Assembly: GCA_035549075.1 (NCBI GenBank)
Contig: DASZRT010000030.1
Location: 1 to 64,000, forward strand
DNA: 64,000 bases
Direction: 5' to 3'
Source of the DNA: DASZFV01 sp035549075
Lineage (GTDB): Bacteria; Myxococcota_A; Polyangia; Fen-1088
In this document: positions 33,445 through 41,384 of the stretch, in pieces
Numbering within the stretch: the stretch's first letter is position 1
Layout of the letters: every line of letters begins with the position of its first letter
Notes under the pieces: model-generated
Told to the model about the DNA's origin: nothing
Databases searched by the model: none
Seen by the model: only the letters and a program-made list of their open reading frames with translations
Translations under genes and position numbers: made by a program

Positions 33445-34259
33445 CGCGCGCGACGCTCGTCGTCTTTGCCGCGATCGCGCTCGCCGCGTGCACCGTCGAC
33501 ACCCGCGTCGCGACGTTCGGCGACGGCGGCGCCGACGCGGGTCCCACCCCGGCCTTCCTCACGCTGCCCGCGGGAGCGGCGCTGCCCGACGAGGCCACCT
33601 GCGCGGCGCGCGTGCTGCGCGCGTCGTTCGAGCCGCGCCCCGCCAACGCGACGGCGAACCACCGCGTGGCGACGGGCGCCGAGCTCGCGCAGCTCACGCC
33701 GTGGAACGACGAGCTCGCGTTCGACGCGCGTGCCCTCGCGCTGCAAGCGCGCGTCACGGGCGACTTCGTCGGCACGACCGACGAGATCTTGCAGTGGGTC
33801 GCGTGCAAGTGGGGCTTCGACGTCGACCACGTGCGCGCCGAGGCCGCGGCCTCGACGGGCTGGACGCAGGGGTTTCGCGCCGATTGGTCGCCGACGCCCG
33901 ACGACTGCCCCACGGGCGCCGACACGCGCAGCGACGCCGACGGCGGCGTCGAGTGCGCGACGACCTACGGCATTCTCCAAATCACGTGGCGCTACCACAA
34001 GACCGCGTGGCCCGTCTTCCGCGACAGCACGCCGTTCCATTTGGACTATGCGTTCGGGCTGCGCCGCGTCTGCATGGAGGGTTGGGATCTCAGCCAGTCC
34101 GCGCGCGCGCCGGCCGGAATTCCATACGCGGCCAACGACGAGTGGGGCTGCATGGGCGCGTATTTCAGCGGCCAATGGCACGACGCGAGCGCCGAGGGCT
34201 ACATCGCGCGCGTCAAAGGCCAGCTCGCGGGGCGCTCGTGGACGCGGCCCGATTTCTGA
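33441..34259 (+). CDS. Lipoprotein, possibly lysozyme/transglycosylase-like
   Basis: The 272-residue product has a lipoprotein signal (IALAAC, Cys17). The mature part holds the segments WVACKWGFDVDHVRAEAAASTGW and ECATTYGILQITWRYHKTAWP, then STPFHLDYAFGLRRVCMEG. A Glu-bearing helix followed by a YGILQITW strand recalls goose-type or SLT lysozyme folds, but I cannot assign a family with confidence. It overlaps the preceding gene (ATGA). A peptidoglycan target is inference. Confidence 0.72.
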   Translation: MTRATLVVFAAIALAACTVDTRVATFGDGGADAGPTPAFLTLPAGAALPDEATCAARVLRASFEPRPANATANHRVATGAELAQLTPWNDELAFDARALALQARVTGDFVGTTDEILQWVACKWGFDVDHVRAEAAASTGWTQGFRADWSPTPDDCPTGADTRSDADGGVECATTYGILQITWRYHKTAWPVFRDSTPFHLDYAFGLRRVCMEGWDLSQSARAPAGIPYAANDEWGCMGAYFSGQWHDASAEGYIARVKGQLAGRSWTRPDF

Positions 34260-34299
34260 TCGCGTGATCGCTCGCGCGCCTCACGCGCCACTAGAGGGC

Positions 34300-35532
34300 A
34301 TGACCAAGCTCTCCCCCCTGTCGATCGGTCTGGTCGCGCTCGCGAGCGCAGGTCTCTGGGCGTGTGGCGGCTCGTCGTCGCCGCCCAAGGTCGAAAACAC
34401 GGGCGGCTCGACGGGCACGACGGGCGGAACCGGCGGCGTGACGACAACCGGAGGCTCGGGCGGAACGACGACGCCCGACGAGGCTGGTGGCAGCGGTGGA
34501 ACCGGCGGCAGCGGCGGCTCTCCGAACCAGGGCACCGACGCCGGCGCTGGCGGCAGCGCGCCCGACGCTGGCGCGGTGGGCGGAACCGGCGGGTCCGCGA
34601 GCGGCGGCACGGGCGGAAGCGTGAGCGGTGGTCACGGCGGAGGCGCGAGCGGCGGCGCCGGCGGGTTGGCCGTCGGCGGCTCCGGCGGCGTACCTGCGAC
34701 GTCCGGCAACTTCCCCGCGCGCGTCACCGCGCCCTACGTCGAGTCATGGAACGACGATTCGCTCGCGTCCCTCGCGACGTCGACGGGCCACAAGTTCTAC
34801 ACGCTGGCCTTCGTCATCGCGCGCGGCAACGGCTGCACGCCGTCGTGGAACGGCGACACGACGATCACGGCGGCGTCGACGACCTTCGTGAACGACGTCG
34901 CGAAGCTGCGGCAGATGGGCGGCGACATCATCATCTCGTTCGGCGGCGCCTCGGGCACCGAGCTCGGCGACGCGTGCACCACCGTCGAGGCGCTCCAGGC
35001 CGCCTACCAGACCGTCATCACGCGCTACGCGCTCAAGTGGATCGACCTCGACGTCGAGAGCGGCGCCGAATCCCACACGGCCGCGATCGATCGCCGCAAC
35101 AAGGCGCTCGCCAACCTCAAGGCCGCGAACCCGGGGCTGCGCGTCTCGTACACGCTGGGCGTCGACCCCTCGGGCCTGCCGTCGGATCAGCGCAACGTCG
35201 TCGCCAACGCCAAGACCAACAGCCTCGCCGTCGACGTCGTCAACGTCATGGCGATGGACTACGGCGCGTGCAACCTCGACATGGGCAAGGCCGCCACCGA
35301 CGCCGCGACCGCGACGCACGCGCAGCTGCAGAAGCTCGGCGTCGACTTCGCCGTCGGCGTCACGCCCATGACCGGCACGAACGACACCGCCTGCGAGAAC
35401 TTCACGACGGCCAACGCCAAGACGCTCGTCGACTTCGCCAACGCCAACGATTGGGTCAAGCTGCTCGCGTTCTGGTCCGTCGACCGCGACGGCAACCACG
35501 ACTACTTGGATCTGTTCGGCGCGTTCAAGTGA
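34300..35532 (+). CDS. GH18-family chitinase-like lipoprotein
   Basis: The 410-residue product has a lipoprotein signal (GLWAC, Cys22), then a TGG/SGG linker (~30-135) and a GH18 barrel (~138-410). The catalytic DxDxE signature is intact in KWIDLDVESG (Asp249, Asp251, proton donor Glu253). Substrate-side segments VTAPYVESW and DVVNVMAMDYG resemble the ChiD-like chitinase branch, as does the final LLAFWSVDRDG. Predicted to attack chitin or peptidoglycan-like GlcNAc polymers from the cell surface. The stop overlaps the convergent cysS by 8 bases. Confidence 0.88.
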   Translation: MTKLSPLSIGLVALASAGLWACGGSSSPPKVENTGGSTGTTGGTGGVTTTGGSGGTTTPDEAGGSGGTGGSGGSPNQGTDAGAGGSAPDAGAVGGTGGSASGGTGGSVSGGHGGGASGGAGGLAVGGSGGVPATSGNFPARVTAPYVESWNDDSLASLATSTGHKFYTLAFVIARGNGCTPSWNGDTTITAASTTFVNDVAKLRQMGGDIIISFGGASGTELGDACTTVEALQAAYQTVITRYALKWIDLDVESGAESHTAAIDRRNKALANLKAANPGLRVSYTLGVDPSGLPSDQRNVVANAKTNSLAVDVVNVMAMDYGACNLDMGKAATDAATATHAQLQKLGVDFAVGVTPMTGTNDTACENFTTANAKTLVDFANANDWVKLLAFWSVDRDGNHDYLDLFGAFK

Positions 35533-37018
35533 GCACGCGCCAGGTGGTTCCGGCCGGCGTGTCCATGAGCTCGATGCCGGCGTCCTGCAACGCCTTGCGG
35601 AGCTCGTCGGCGCGCGCGAAGTCCTTGGCCGCACGCGCCGCCTGACGCGCGGCGATCTGCGCCTCGACGGCGGCGGCGTCGATCTTCTTGCGCGCGCACA
35701 GCCGCGCGCGCCGCGCGAGCAGGAACTCCGACGGCGGGCGGCGCAGGATGCCGAGCGTCTCGCCGGCTTCGCCTAGATCGCGGCGCAGGCGCGCGAGCGT
35801 CCGCTTGCGCACGTCCTTGGCCGCCGCCTTCGGCTCGTCGAGCAGCTTGTTGGCGAGCACGAACGACTCGTAGAGCAGGCCGAGGCCCGCCGCCGTGTTG
35901 AAGTCGTCGTCCATCGCCTCGCGGAACGCCGCGAGCGTGCGGTCGGCGGGCGCGACGACCTCGCCGTTCAGATCGACTCCATCCGTGACGTTGGCGCCCG
36001 CTTGGTCGAGCCGCTCGAACGTCCGGTAGAAGTACTCGAGGCGCGCCTCGGCGTCGTCGAGATCGGGGAACGTCTGTCCCCCGGCGCCGTCCCCGCCGAT
36101 CGTGAAGCCCACGGGGCTGCGGTAGTGCACGTTGACGAACAACAAGCGCAGCGCCTCGAGGTCGTGCGACTCGGCGACCTTGCGGATGTTGACGACGTTG
36201 CCGAGCGACTTCGACATCTTTTCGCCGCCGAAGTTCACCATGCCCGAGTGCAGCCAGTGGCGCGCGAACTGTCCCTTGCCGAACGCGCCCTCGGACTGCG
36301 CGACCTCGTTGGTGTGGTGCGGGAAGATCAGATCCGAGCCGCCGCCGTGAATGTCGAACGGCTCGCCGAGATAACGGTGCGCCATCGCCGAGCACTCGAT
36401 GTGCCAGCCGGGGCGGCCCGGGCCCCACGGGCTCGGCCACTCGGGCTCGCCGGGCTTCGCGCCCTTCCACAGCGCGAAGTCGAGCGGGCTGTGCTTGAGC
36501 TCGCCCACCTCGATGCGCGCGCCCGCCTTGAGATCGTCGATGCTCTGCCCCGACAGATCGCCGTAGCCAGGAAAATTCTGGACCGCGTAATAAAGGTCGC
36601 CGCCGGCGGCGTAGGCGAGGCCCTTTTGCTCGAGCCGCTGGCCGATGTCGATCACCTCGGAGATGTGCTCGGTCGCGCGCGGCTCGTGGTCGGCGGGCGC
36701 GAGGCCGAGCGCGCGCATGTCCTCGAACATGTAGCTCGTGTAACGGTCGGCGATCTCCTGCGACGTCACGCCCTCCGCGTTCGCCTTGCGGATGATCTTG
36801 TCGTCGACGTCGGTGACGTTGCGGACGTAGGTGACCTCGAAGCCCGACGCGCGCAGGTGGCGCGCCAGCACGTCCCACGCGACGAGCATGCGCGCGTGGC
36901 CCACGTGGCACAGGTCGTAGACGGTGATGCCGCACGCGTACATCCCGACCTTGCCGGGGCGCAGCGGTTCGAAGGGCACCTTGCGCCCGAGGCGCGTGTC
37001 GTAGAGGCGAAGGGTCAT
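35525..37018 (-). CDS. cysS: Cysteinyl-tRNA synthetase
   Basis: Class I synthetase, 497 residues. Zinc ligands are Cys29 (MYACGITVYD) and Cys209 (HIECSAMA), plus His in FPHHTNE. The HIGH motif is HVGH (38-41) and the KMSKS motif is complete (267-271). The C-terminal DALR-like domain ends near 420; the last ~40 residues (ARQAARAAKDFARADELRKALQDAGIELMD) are the usual end. ATG 37018 overlaps the stop of the upstream membrane-protein gene (ATGA). Confidence 0.97.
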   Translation of the reverse strand: MTLRLYDTRLGRKVPFEPLRPGKVGMYACGITVYDLCHVGHARMLVAWDVLARHLRASGFEVTYVRNVTDVDDKIIRKANAEGVTSQEIADRYTSYMFEDMRALGLAPADHEPRATEHISEVIDIGQRLEQKGLAYAAGGDLYYAVQNFPGYGDLSGQSIDDLKAGARIEVGELKHSPLDFALWKGAKPGEPEWPSPWGPGRPGWHIECSAMAHRYLGEPFDIHGGGSDLIFPHHTNEVAQSEGAFGKGQFARHWLHSGMVNFGGEKMSKSLGNVVNIRKVAESHDLEALRLLFVNVHYRSPVGFTIGGDGAGGQTFPDLDDAEARLEYFYRTFERLDQAGANVTDGVDLNGEVVAPADRTLAAFREAMDDDFNTAAGLGLLYESFVLANKLLDEPKAAAKDVRKRTLARLRRDLGEAGETLGILRRPPSEFLLARRARLCARKKIDAAAVEAQIAARQAARAAKDFARADELRKALQDAGIELMDTPAGTTWRVLT

Positions 37019-38169
37019 CGACGAAGCTCTCTGAAGACGGCCGCGAGGTTGAAGACGCCGAACGTCGCGACGGCCAGCGCGAGCAGCAGCGTGGAGAGGT
37101 GGTCGCGCGGGCGATCGGCCTCGATGAGCAGGTACGCGTCGGGAGGGATCTGCGCCGTCGAGACGGTCTTCACGGCAGCGATCTCGGCGATGCCGAGGCG
37201 CCGCTCGGAGCCGCCGCCGGGGCGCATCGCGAGGCCGTCGTCGGTCGCCGTCACGTCGGAGAGACGCACCTTGATGGTCTCGCGCGCGTCCTGGATGCGG
37301 ACCTCGCGATCCAAATCGGCCAGCGCGTCGAGCGCGGCGTCGCGCTCGTCGGCGGGGAAGGTCACGACGAACGCCCAGCGCTCGACGGCCGGGGGCGGCG
37401 TCGACGACGCGGGCTTGGCGTCGGACTCGATGATCGGCTTGTCCGTCGGCGTGACGACGCCGCCGCGCTTCACGATCTCGGCGCGCGCCTGGTCGGCATC
37501 GGGGAATCGCGCGCGCGGCAGGAACACGCGCACCTCGCCCGCGCGCGCGGCGTCGACGAACAGCAGCTCGTCGGGCGCGATCGTCACGGGATCGCCCGCG
37601 AGGTCGCGCAGCTCGACGGCGCCGCCGCGCCTGAGGGCGTCGCGCAGATCCTTGGGCGCGAAGAAGTGGCTCGCGGCGACGTGGGCCGAGAAGTACGCGC
37701 GCACGGCGTCCTCGAACGGCAGCTCGCCGAAGCGCACGAGGCGGCCCGTGAACACATCGACCTCGGCCTTGGCGCCCGGCAGCGGGCTCTCGCGGCGGTG
37801 CACGAACAGGCGGTTCCCCGTGCCCAGGATTCGGAAGAACTGGCTGAACGTCCACGAGCCCTTCGTGTCGACCTCGAGGCCGCTCTCGCGGTCGGGCGCG
37901 CCGCGCACGACGACGTAGCGGTCGTCGAGGCCCGAGATCGTGAGGCGCGGCGCGAAGGTCTCGCGCGCGTCGCCGAGCTCGAGCGGCTCGCCCGACGACA
38001 GCGCGTAGCGCACGTCGGCGCGCACGTGGATGACGAGGTAGAGCGCCAGCAGCGCCGCCGCGCCCGCGAGCACGGGGTGGCGCGCGCGGGGCGAACGGAT
38101 GTGCGCGAACTCGTCGACGCCGGGGGCCGCGCCGCCGCGCGCGCTCGTGCTGTCGCGGATGTCGGTCAT
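37015..38169 (-). CDS. Uncharacterised membrane protein upstream of cysS
   Basis: The 384-residue product has a hydrophobic helix near the N-terminus (~33-50) and one near the C-terminus (~357-377), with a ~300-residue soluble part between them, most likely periplasmic. The soluble part has several strand-rich units (LTISGLDDRYVVVRGAP, AEVDVFTGRLVRFGELPFEDAVRAYF). No family recognised. It is co-translated with cysS (ATGA) and divergent from the 38199 gene with only 29 bases between starts. Confidence 0.75.
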   Translation of the reverse strand: MTDIRDSTSARGGAAPGVDEFAHIRSPRARHPVLAGAAALLALYLVIHVRADVRYALSSGEPLELGDARETFAPRLTISGLDDRYVVVRGAPDRESGLEVDTKGSWTFSQFFRILGTGNRLFVHRRESPLPGAKAEVDVFTGRLVRFGELPFEDAVRAYFSAHVAASHFFAPKDLRDALRRGGAVELRDLAGDPVTIAPDELLFVDAARAGEVRVFLPRARFPDADQARAEIVKRGGVVTPTDKPIIESDAKPASSTPPPAVERWAFVVTFPADERDAALDALADLDREVRIQDARETIKVRLSDVTATDDGLAMRPGGGSERRLGIAEIAAVKTVSTAQIPPDAYLLIEADRPRDHLSTLLLALAVATFGVFNLAAVFRELRR

Positions 38170-38198
38170 GGGTCGCCGAAGCGGACAGGGACCTTACC

Positions 38199-38843
38199 AT
38201 GGAGAGCCGACGCGAGCGGCTTGCTCTGTCGCGCGCTTTCCGCCATTTTTGGGGCGTGCGCGCGCGGAACAACATCGTCGTCGTCGCGGTCGCGCTGGCG
38301 GCGGTCAGCATGGTCGCCTTCGCCGGGTGTCACCGGCGGCCGAAGACGCCCGAGGACGCGTACCGGAGGTTCACCGAGGCCGTGACGGCGCAAGACGGCC
38401 GCGCGCTCTTCGACGCGCTCGATCAAAAGACGCGCTGGGACTGGATGTCGATCCAGAAGTACCACCGCGAGGCCTACGACATCGTGCTCAGCACGTTCCC
38501 CGACGGCGAGCGCGAGCGCGAGGCCAAGCGCTTCGAGGCAGGCGCGACGGCGACGAGCGCGCGCGAGATGTTCCGCGCCCACGTCGCGGGCGGCTTGGCG
38601 GTCTACGTGCCGCTCGCCGTCGCCGACGCGCGCATCGAGACGGACCCGAGCGGCACGACGGCCGCGGCCGTGCTCGTGTCCGGCGCGCGCGTGCCGCTCG
38701 CGCGCGGCGACGACGGCTCGTGGGGCTTCGCCGGCCTCGCGAGCCAAGCCGAAGACATCAAGGTGCGCGCGTCGCACGACCTCGAGGTCGTGCGCGCGTC
38801 GGCGGCCGACTACGAGCGCGCGGCGACGCGGGCCGTGAAATGA
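38199..38843 (+). CDS. Hypothetical lipoprotein with N-terminal helix
   Basis: The 214-residue product starts at ATG 38199. An in-frame GTG at 38256 would give a more typical lipoprotein signal (MRARNN, then a hydrophobic run to AFAGC), so the true start is uncertain. The mature part begins TPEDAYRRFTEAVTAQDGRALFDALDQKTRWDWM, which looks like an NTF2/DUF4878-like alpha+beta domain. The stop overlaps xseA (ATGA). Function unknown. Confidence 0.75.
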   Translation: MESRRERLALSRAFRHFWGVRARNNIVVVAVALAAVSMVAFAGCHRRPKTPEDAYRRFTEAVTAQDGRALFDALDQKTRWDWMSIQKYHREAYDIVLSTFPDGEREREAKRFEAGATATSAREMFRAHVAGGLAVYVPLAVADARIETDPSGTTAAAVLVSGARVPLARGDDGSWGFAGLASQAEDIKVRASHDLEVVRASAADYERAATRAVK

Positions 38844-40339
38844 GCCCGAAGGCGAAGCCCGACGAGACCGCGCCCCAGACGCAGCTCTCGTTCGAGGCGC
38901 GCCTCGCGCCGCCGCCGCCCCCTCCGCCCGCGCCCGTGGTTCGTGCGCGCGAGAGCGTCGTGCCACTTCCCGCACCCGCGCCCGTCGCGGAGCCGGCAGC
39001 GCCTCGCGTCTACCAAGTCGCCGATCTCCTCCGCGCCGCGCGCCAGACGCTCGAGAGCCGCTTCACCGACGTGCGCGTCGAGGGCGAGATCTCCGGCTTC
39101 AAGCGCTCGGGCAACGGCCACCTCTACTTCTGCTTGAAAGACGAAGACGCCCAGCTCGACTGCGTCGTCTACTCGCGCGAAGCGACGCGCCTCAAGTTCC
39201 GCCCCGAGGAGGGCATGGCCGTGCGCTGCCGCGGCCGCCTCACGATCTACGAGGCGCGCGGCCGCTTCCAGATGACGGTCGCCGACATGGAGCCGACGGG
39301 CGCGGGCGCGCTCGCGCTGGCGTTCGAACAGCTCAAGCAGCGGCTCGGCGCCGAGGGTCTGTTCGAGGCCGGGCGCAAGCGCGCGCTGCCGTTTCTCCCG
39401 CGGCGCGTGGGCGTCGTGACGTCGTCCACGGGCGCGGTCATCCGCGACATCGTGCGCGTCGCGCACCGCCGCTACCCCGCGCGCATCCTGCTCGCGCCCA
39501 CGCCCGTGCAAGGCGACGGCGCCGCGCCCGCGATCGCGGCGGCGCTGCGCCGGCTGCAGGCCGTGCCCGACGTCGACGTCATCATCGTCGCGCGCGGCGG
39601 CGGCTCGCTGGAAGATCTCTGGGCTTTCAATGACGAGATCGTCGCGCGCGCGATCTTCGCCTGCCGCGTGCCCGTGATCTCCGCCGTGGGTCACGAGACC
39701 GACTTCACGATCGCCGACTTCGTGGCCGACCTCCGCGCGCCCACGCCGTCGGCCGCCGCCGAGCGCGCCGTGCCCGTGCTCGCCGATCTGCGCGGCGAGC
39801 TCTCCGTCCTCGCGCGTCGCGCGGGCCGCGCCGCGCGCGAGCACCTGCGCACGCGACGCCACGCGCTCGATCTCGCGCGCCACCGCCTCGGCGATCCGCG
39901 CCGCCTGCTCGATCAACGCCGGCAGGTCCTCGACGAGCACGCGGAGCGCGCGCGACGTTCGCTCGCGCGGCGGCTCGCGGCGGCGCGCGCCAACCTGCGC
40001 GCCCTCGAGACGCGCCTGCTGCGCGCGCACCCGCACCGGCGCGTGCTCGAGCAGCGCCACGCGCTCACGGCGCTGCGGCACCGCCTCGAGACGGCCGCGC
40101 GCCGCGAGCTCGCGCGCCGCCGTCACGTCGTCGAGTCGACGCGCGCGAAGCTCGACGCGCTGTCGCCGCTCAACGTGCTCGAGCGCGGCTTCTCGCTCGC
40201 GCAGCTGCCCGACGGCCGCCTGCTCACGAACGCCGCCGACGCGCGCCCCGGCGACCTGCTGCGCGTGCGCCTCCGCCGCGGCGACGTCCACGCCACGGTC
40301 CAAGCCGAAGGCACCGAAAAGAAAAAGGGCGAGACGTGA
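38840..40339 (+). CDS. xseA: Exodeoxyribonuclease VII large subunit
   Basis: Degrades single-stranded DNA with XseB. The 499-residue product begins with a ~50-residue Pro/Ala extension beyond the usual start. The OB-fold domain (VYQVADLLRAARQTLESRFTDVRVEGEISGF...) and catalytic core follow: GVVTSSTGAVIRDI, VIIVARGGGSLEDLWAFNDE, ISAVGHETDFTIADFVADLRAPTPSAAAE. A long Arg-rich coiled coil and the LNVLERGFSLAQLPDG C-terminal segment complete it. It overlaps both neighbours by ATGA/GTGA. No xseB is seen in the window. Confidence 0.95.
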   Translation: MSPKAKPDETAPQTQLSFEARLAPPPPPPPAPVVRARESVVPLPAPAPVAEPAAPRVYQVADLLRAARQTLESRFTDVRVEGEISGFKRSGNGHLYFCLKDEDAQLDCVVYSREATRLKFRPEEGMAVRCRGRLTIYEARGRFQMTVADMEPTGAGALALAFEQLKQRLGAEGLFEAGRKRALPFLPRRVGVVTSSTGAVIRDIVRVAHRRYPARILLAPTPVQGDGAAPAIAAALRRLQAVPDVDVIIVARGGGSLEDLWAFNDEIVARAIFACRVPVISAVGHETDFTIADFVADLRAPTPSAAAERAVPVLADLRGELSVLARRAGRAAREHLRTRRHALDLARHRLGDPRRLLDQRRQVLDEHAERARRSLARRLAAARANLRALETRLLRAHPHRRVLEQRHALTALRHRLETAARRELARRRHVVESTRAKLDALSPLNVLERGFSLAQLPDGRLLTNAADARPGDLLRVRLRRGDVHATVQAEGTEKKKGET

Positions 40340-41172
40340 TCCGCGGCGCCGTGCTCGGCGCGGACGTCAGCCGCAGCCGCTCGCCCGCGATCCACACCGC
40401 CGCCTTCCGCGCCCTCGGCGTGCGCGGCACGTACGAAGCGGTGAGCGTCGACGCCGCCTCGTTCGAGGCACGCGTCGCCGAGCTGCGCGCGCAGGGCTAC
40501 CGCTATCTCAACGTCACGATCCCCCACAAGGTCGCGGCCGCCGAGCTGGCCGACGCCCGCGGGCCCGAGGTCCGCGTCTCGGGCGCCGCGAACACGCTGC
40601 TGTTCGAGCCGGCCAAGCCCGGCCGGCGCGCCCGCGTCCGCGCCGAAAACACCGACGGCGTCGGCCTCATCGCCGCCCTAGCCGATCTGGGGGTCACCGC
40701 GCGCGGCGCCCGGATCGTCATGGTGGGCGCGGGCGGCGCCGCCGCGGGCGCCGTCGAAGCCCTCTCGCGGGCGGGGGCGCGGATCACCGTGCTCGCCCGC
40801 CGGCCGGCCGCCGCCCGCGAGCTCGCCGCCCGCCTGCCCACCCGCCAGCGCGCCCGCGTCCAGCCCGGCCGCCTGACCCCGAAGACGCTCGCCGCCGCCC
40901 TCGGCGGCGCGACCGCCGTCGTCTCGGCCGTGCCGGCCGCGGCCTGGGACGACGAGCTCCTCTCGGGTTTGCGCGGGCTTGCGCGCGAAACGGCCGTCCT
41001 CGAGATGGCCTACGGCGGGGTCACGCCCCTCGCCGCAGCCGTTCGCCCGCGCGCCCCCCGCTACGCCGACGGCCTCGGCATGCTCGTCCACCAGGCCGCC
41101 CGCGCGGTCGAGCTCGCCCTCGGCCGGACGCCGCCCGTCGCCCCCCTCCTGCGCGCCGCCCGCCGAGGCTGA
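40336..41172 (+). CDS. aroE: Shikimate dehydrogenase
   Basis: Reduces 3-dehydroshikimate to shikimate with NADPH. The 278-residue product has the substrate-site segments SRSRSPAIHTAAF and LNVTIPHK (catalytic Lys), then NTDGVGL, the nucleotide motif GAGGAAAGAVEAL, and the NRT-like VLARRPAAA loop. The start is GTG 40336, overlapping the xseA stop. Codon choice in the second half leans more to gcc/cgc than in its neighbours. Confidence 0.94.
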   Translation: MIRGAVLGADVSRSRSPAIHTAAFRALGVRGTYEAVSVDAASFEARVAELRAQGYRYLNVTIPHKVAAAELADARGPEVRVSGAANTLLFEPAKPGRRARVRAENTDGVGLIAALADLGVTARGARIVMVGAGGAAAGAVEALSRAGARITVLARRPAAARELAARLPTRQRARVQPGRLTPKTLAAALGGATAVVSAVPAAAWDDELLSGLRGLARETAVLEMAYGGVTPLAAAVRPRAPRYADGLGMLVHQAARAVELALGRTPPVAPLLRAARRG

Positions 41173-41384
41173 CCACGCCGATTGGGGCGTCGGCCGGTTT
41201 GTCGCAGCTGATTGTTGACGTGCCGCTTCCGGGCCCCGCCGTCTCAATGAAGGTGAGAAAAATCGTTCAACGAACTTGGCGGCCGGGCTCGACCGATTCA
41301 CACCTGTGTTACGCTTCGAACCGTGATCGATCCTGTCGATGGGCGCTTCGCCCTCCAGGTTCTTTGCAGAAAGAGATCTTAATC

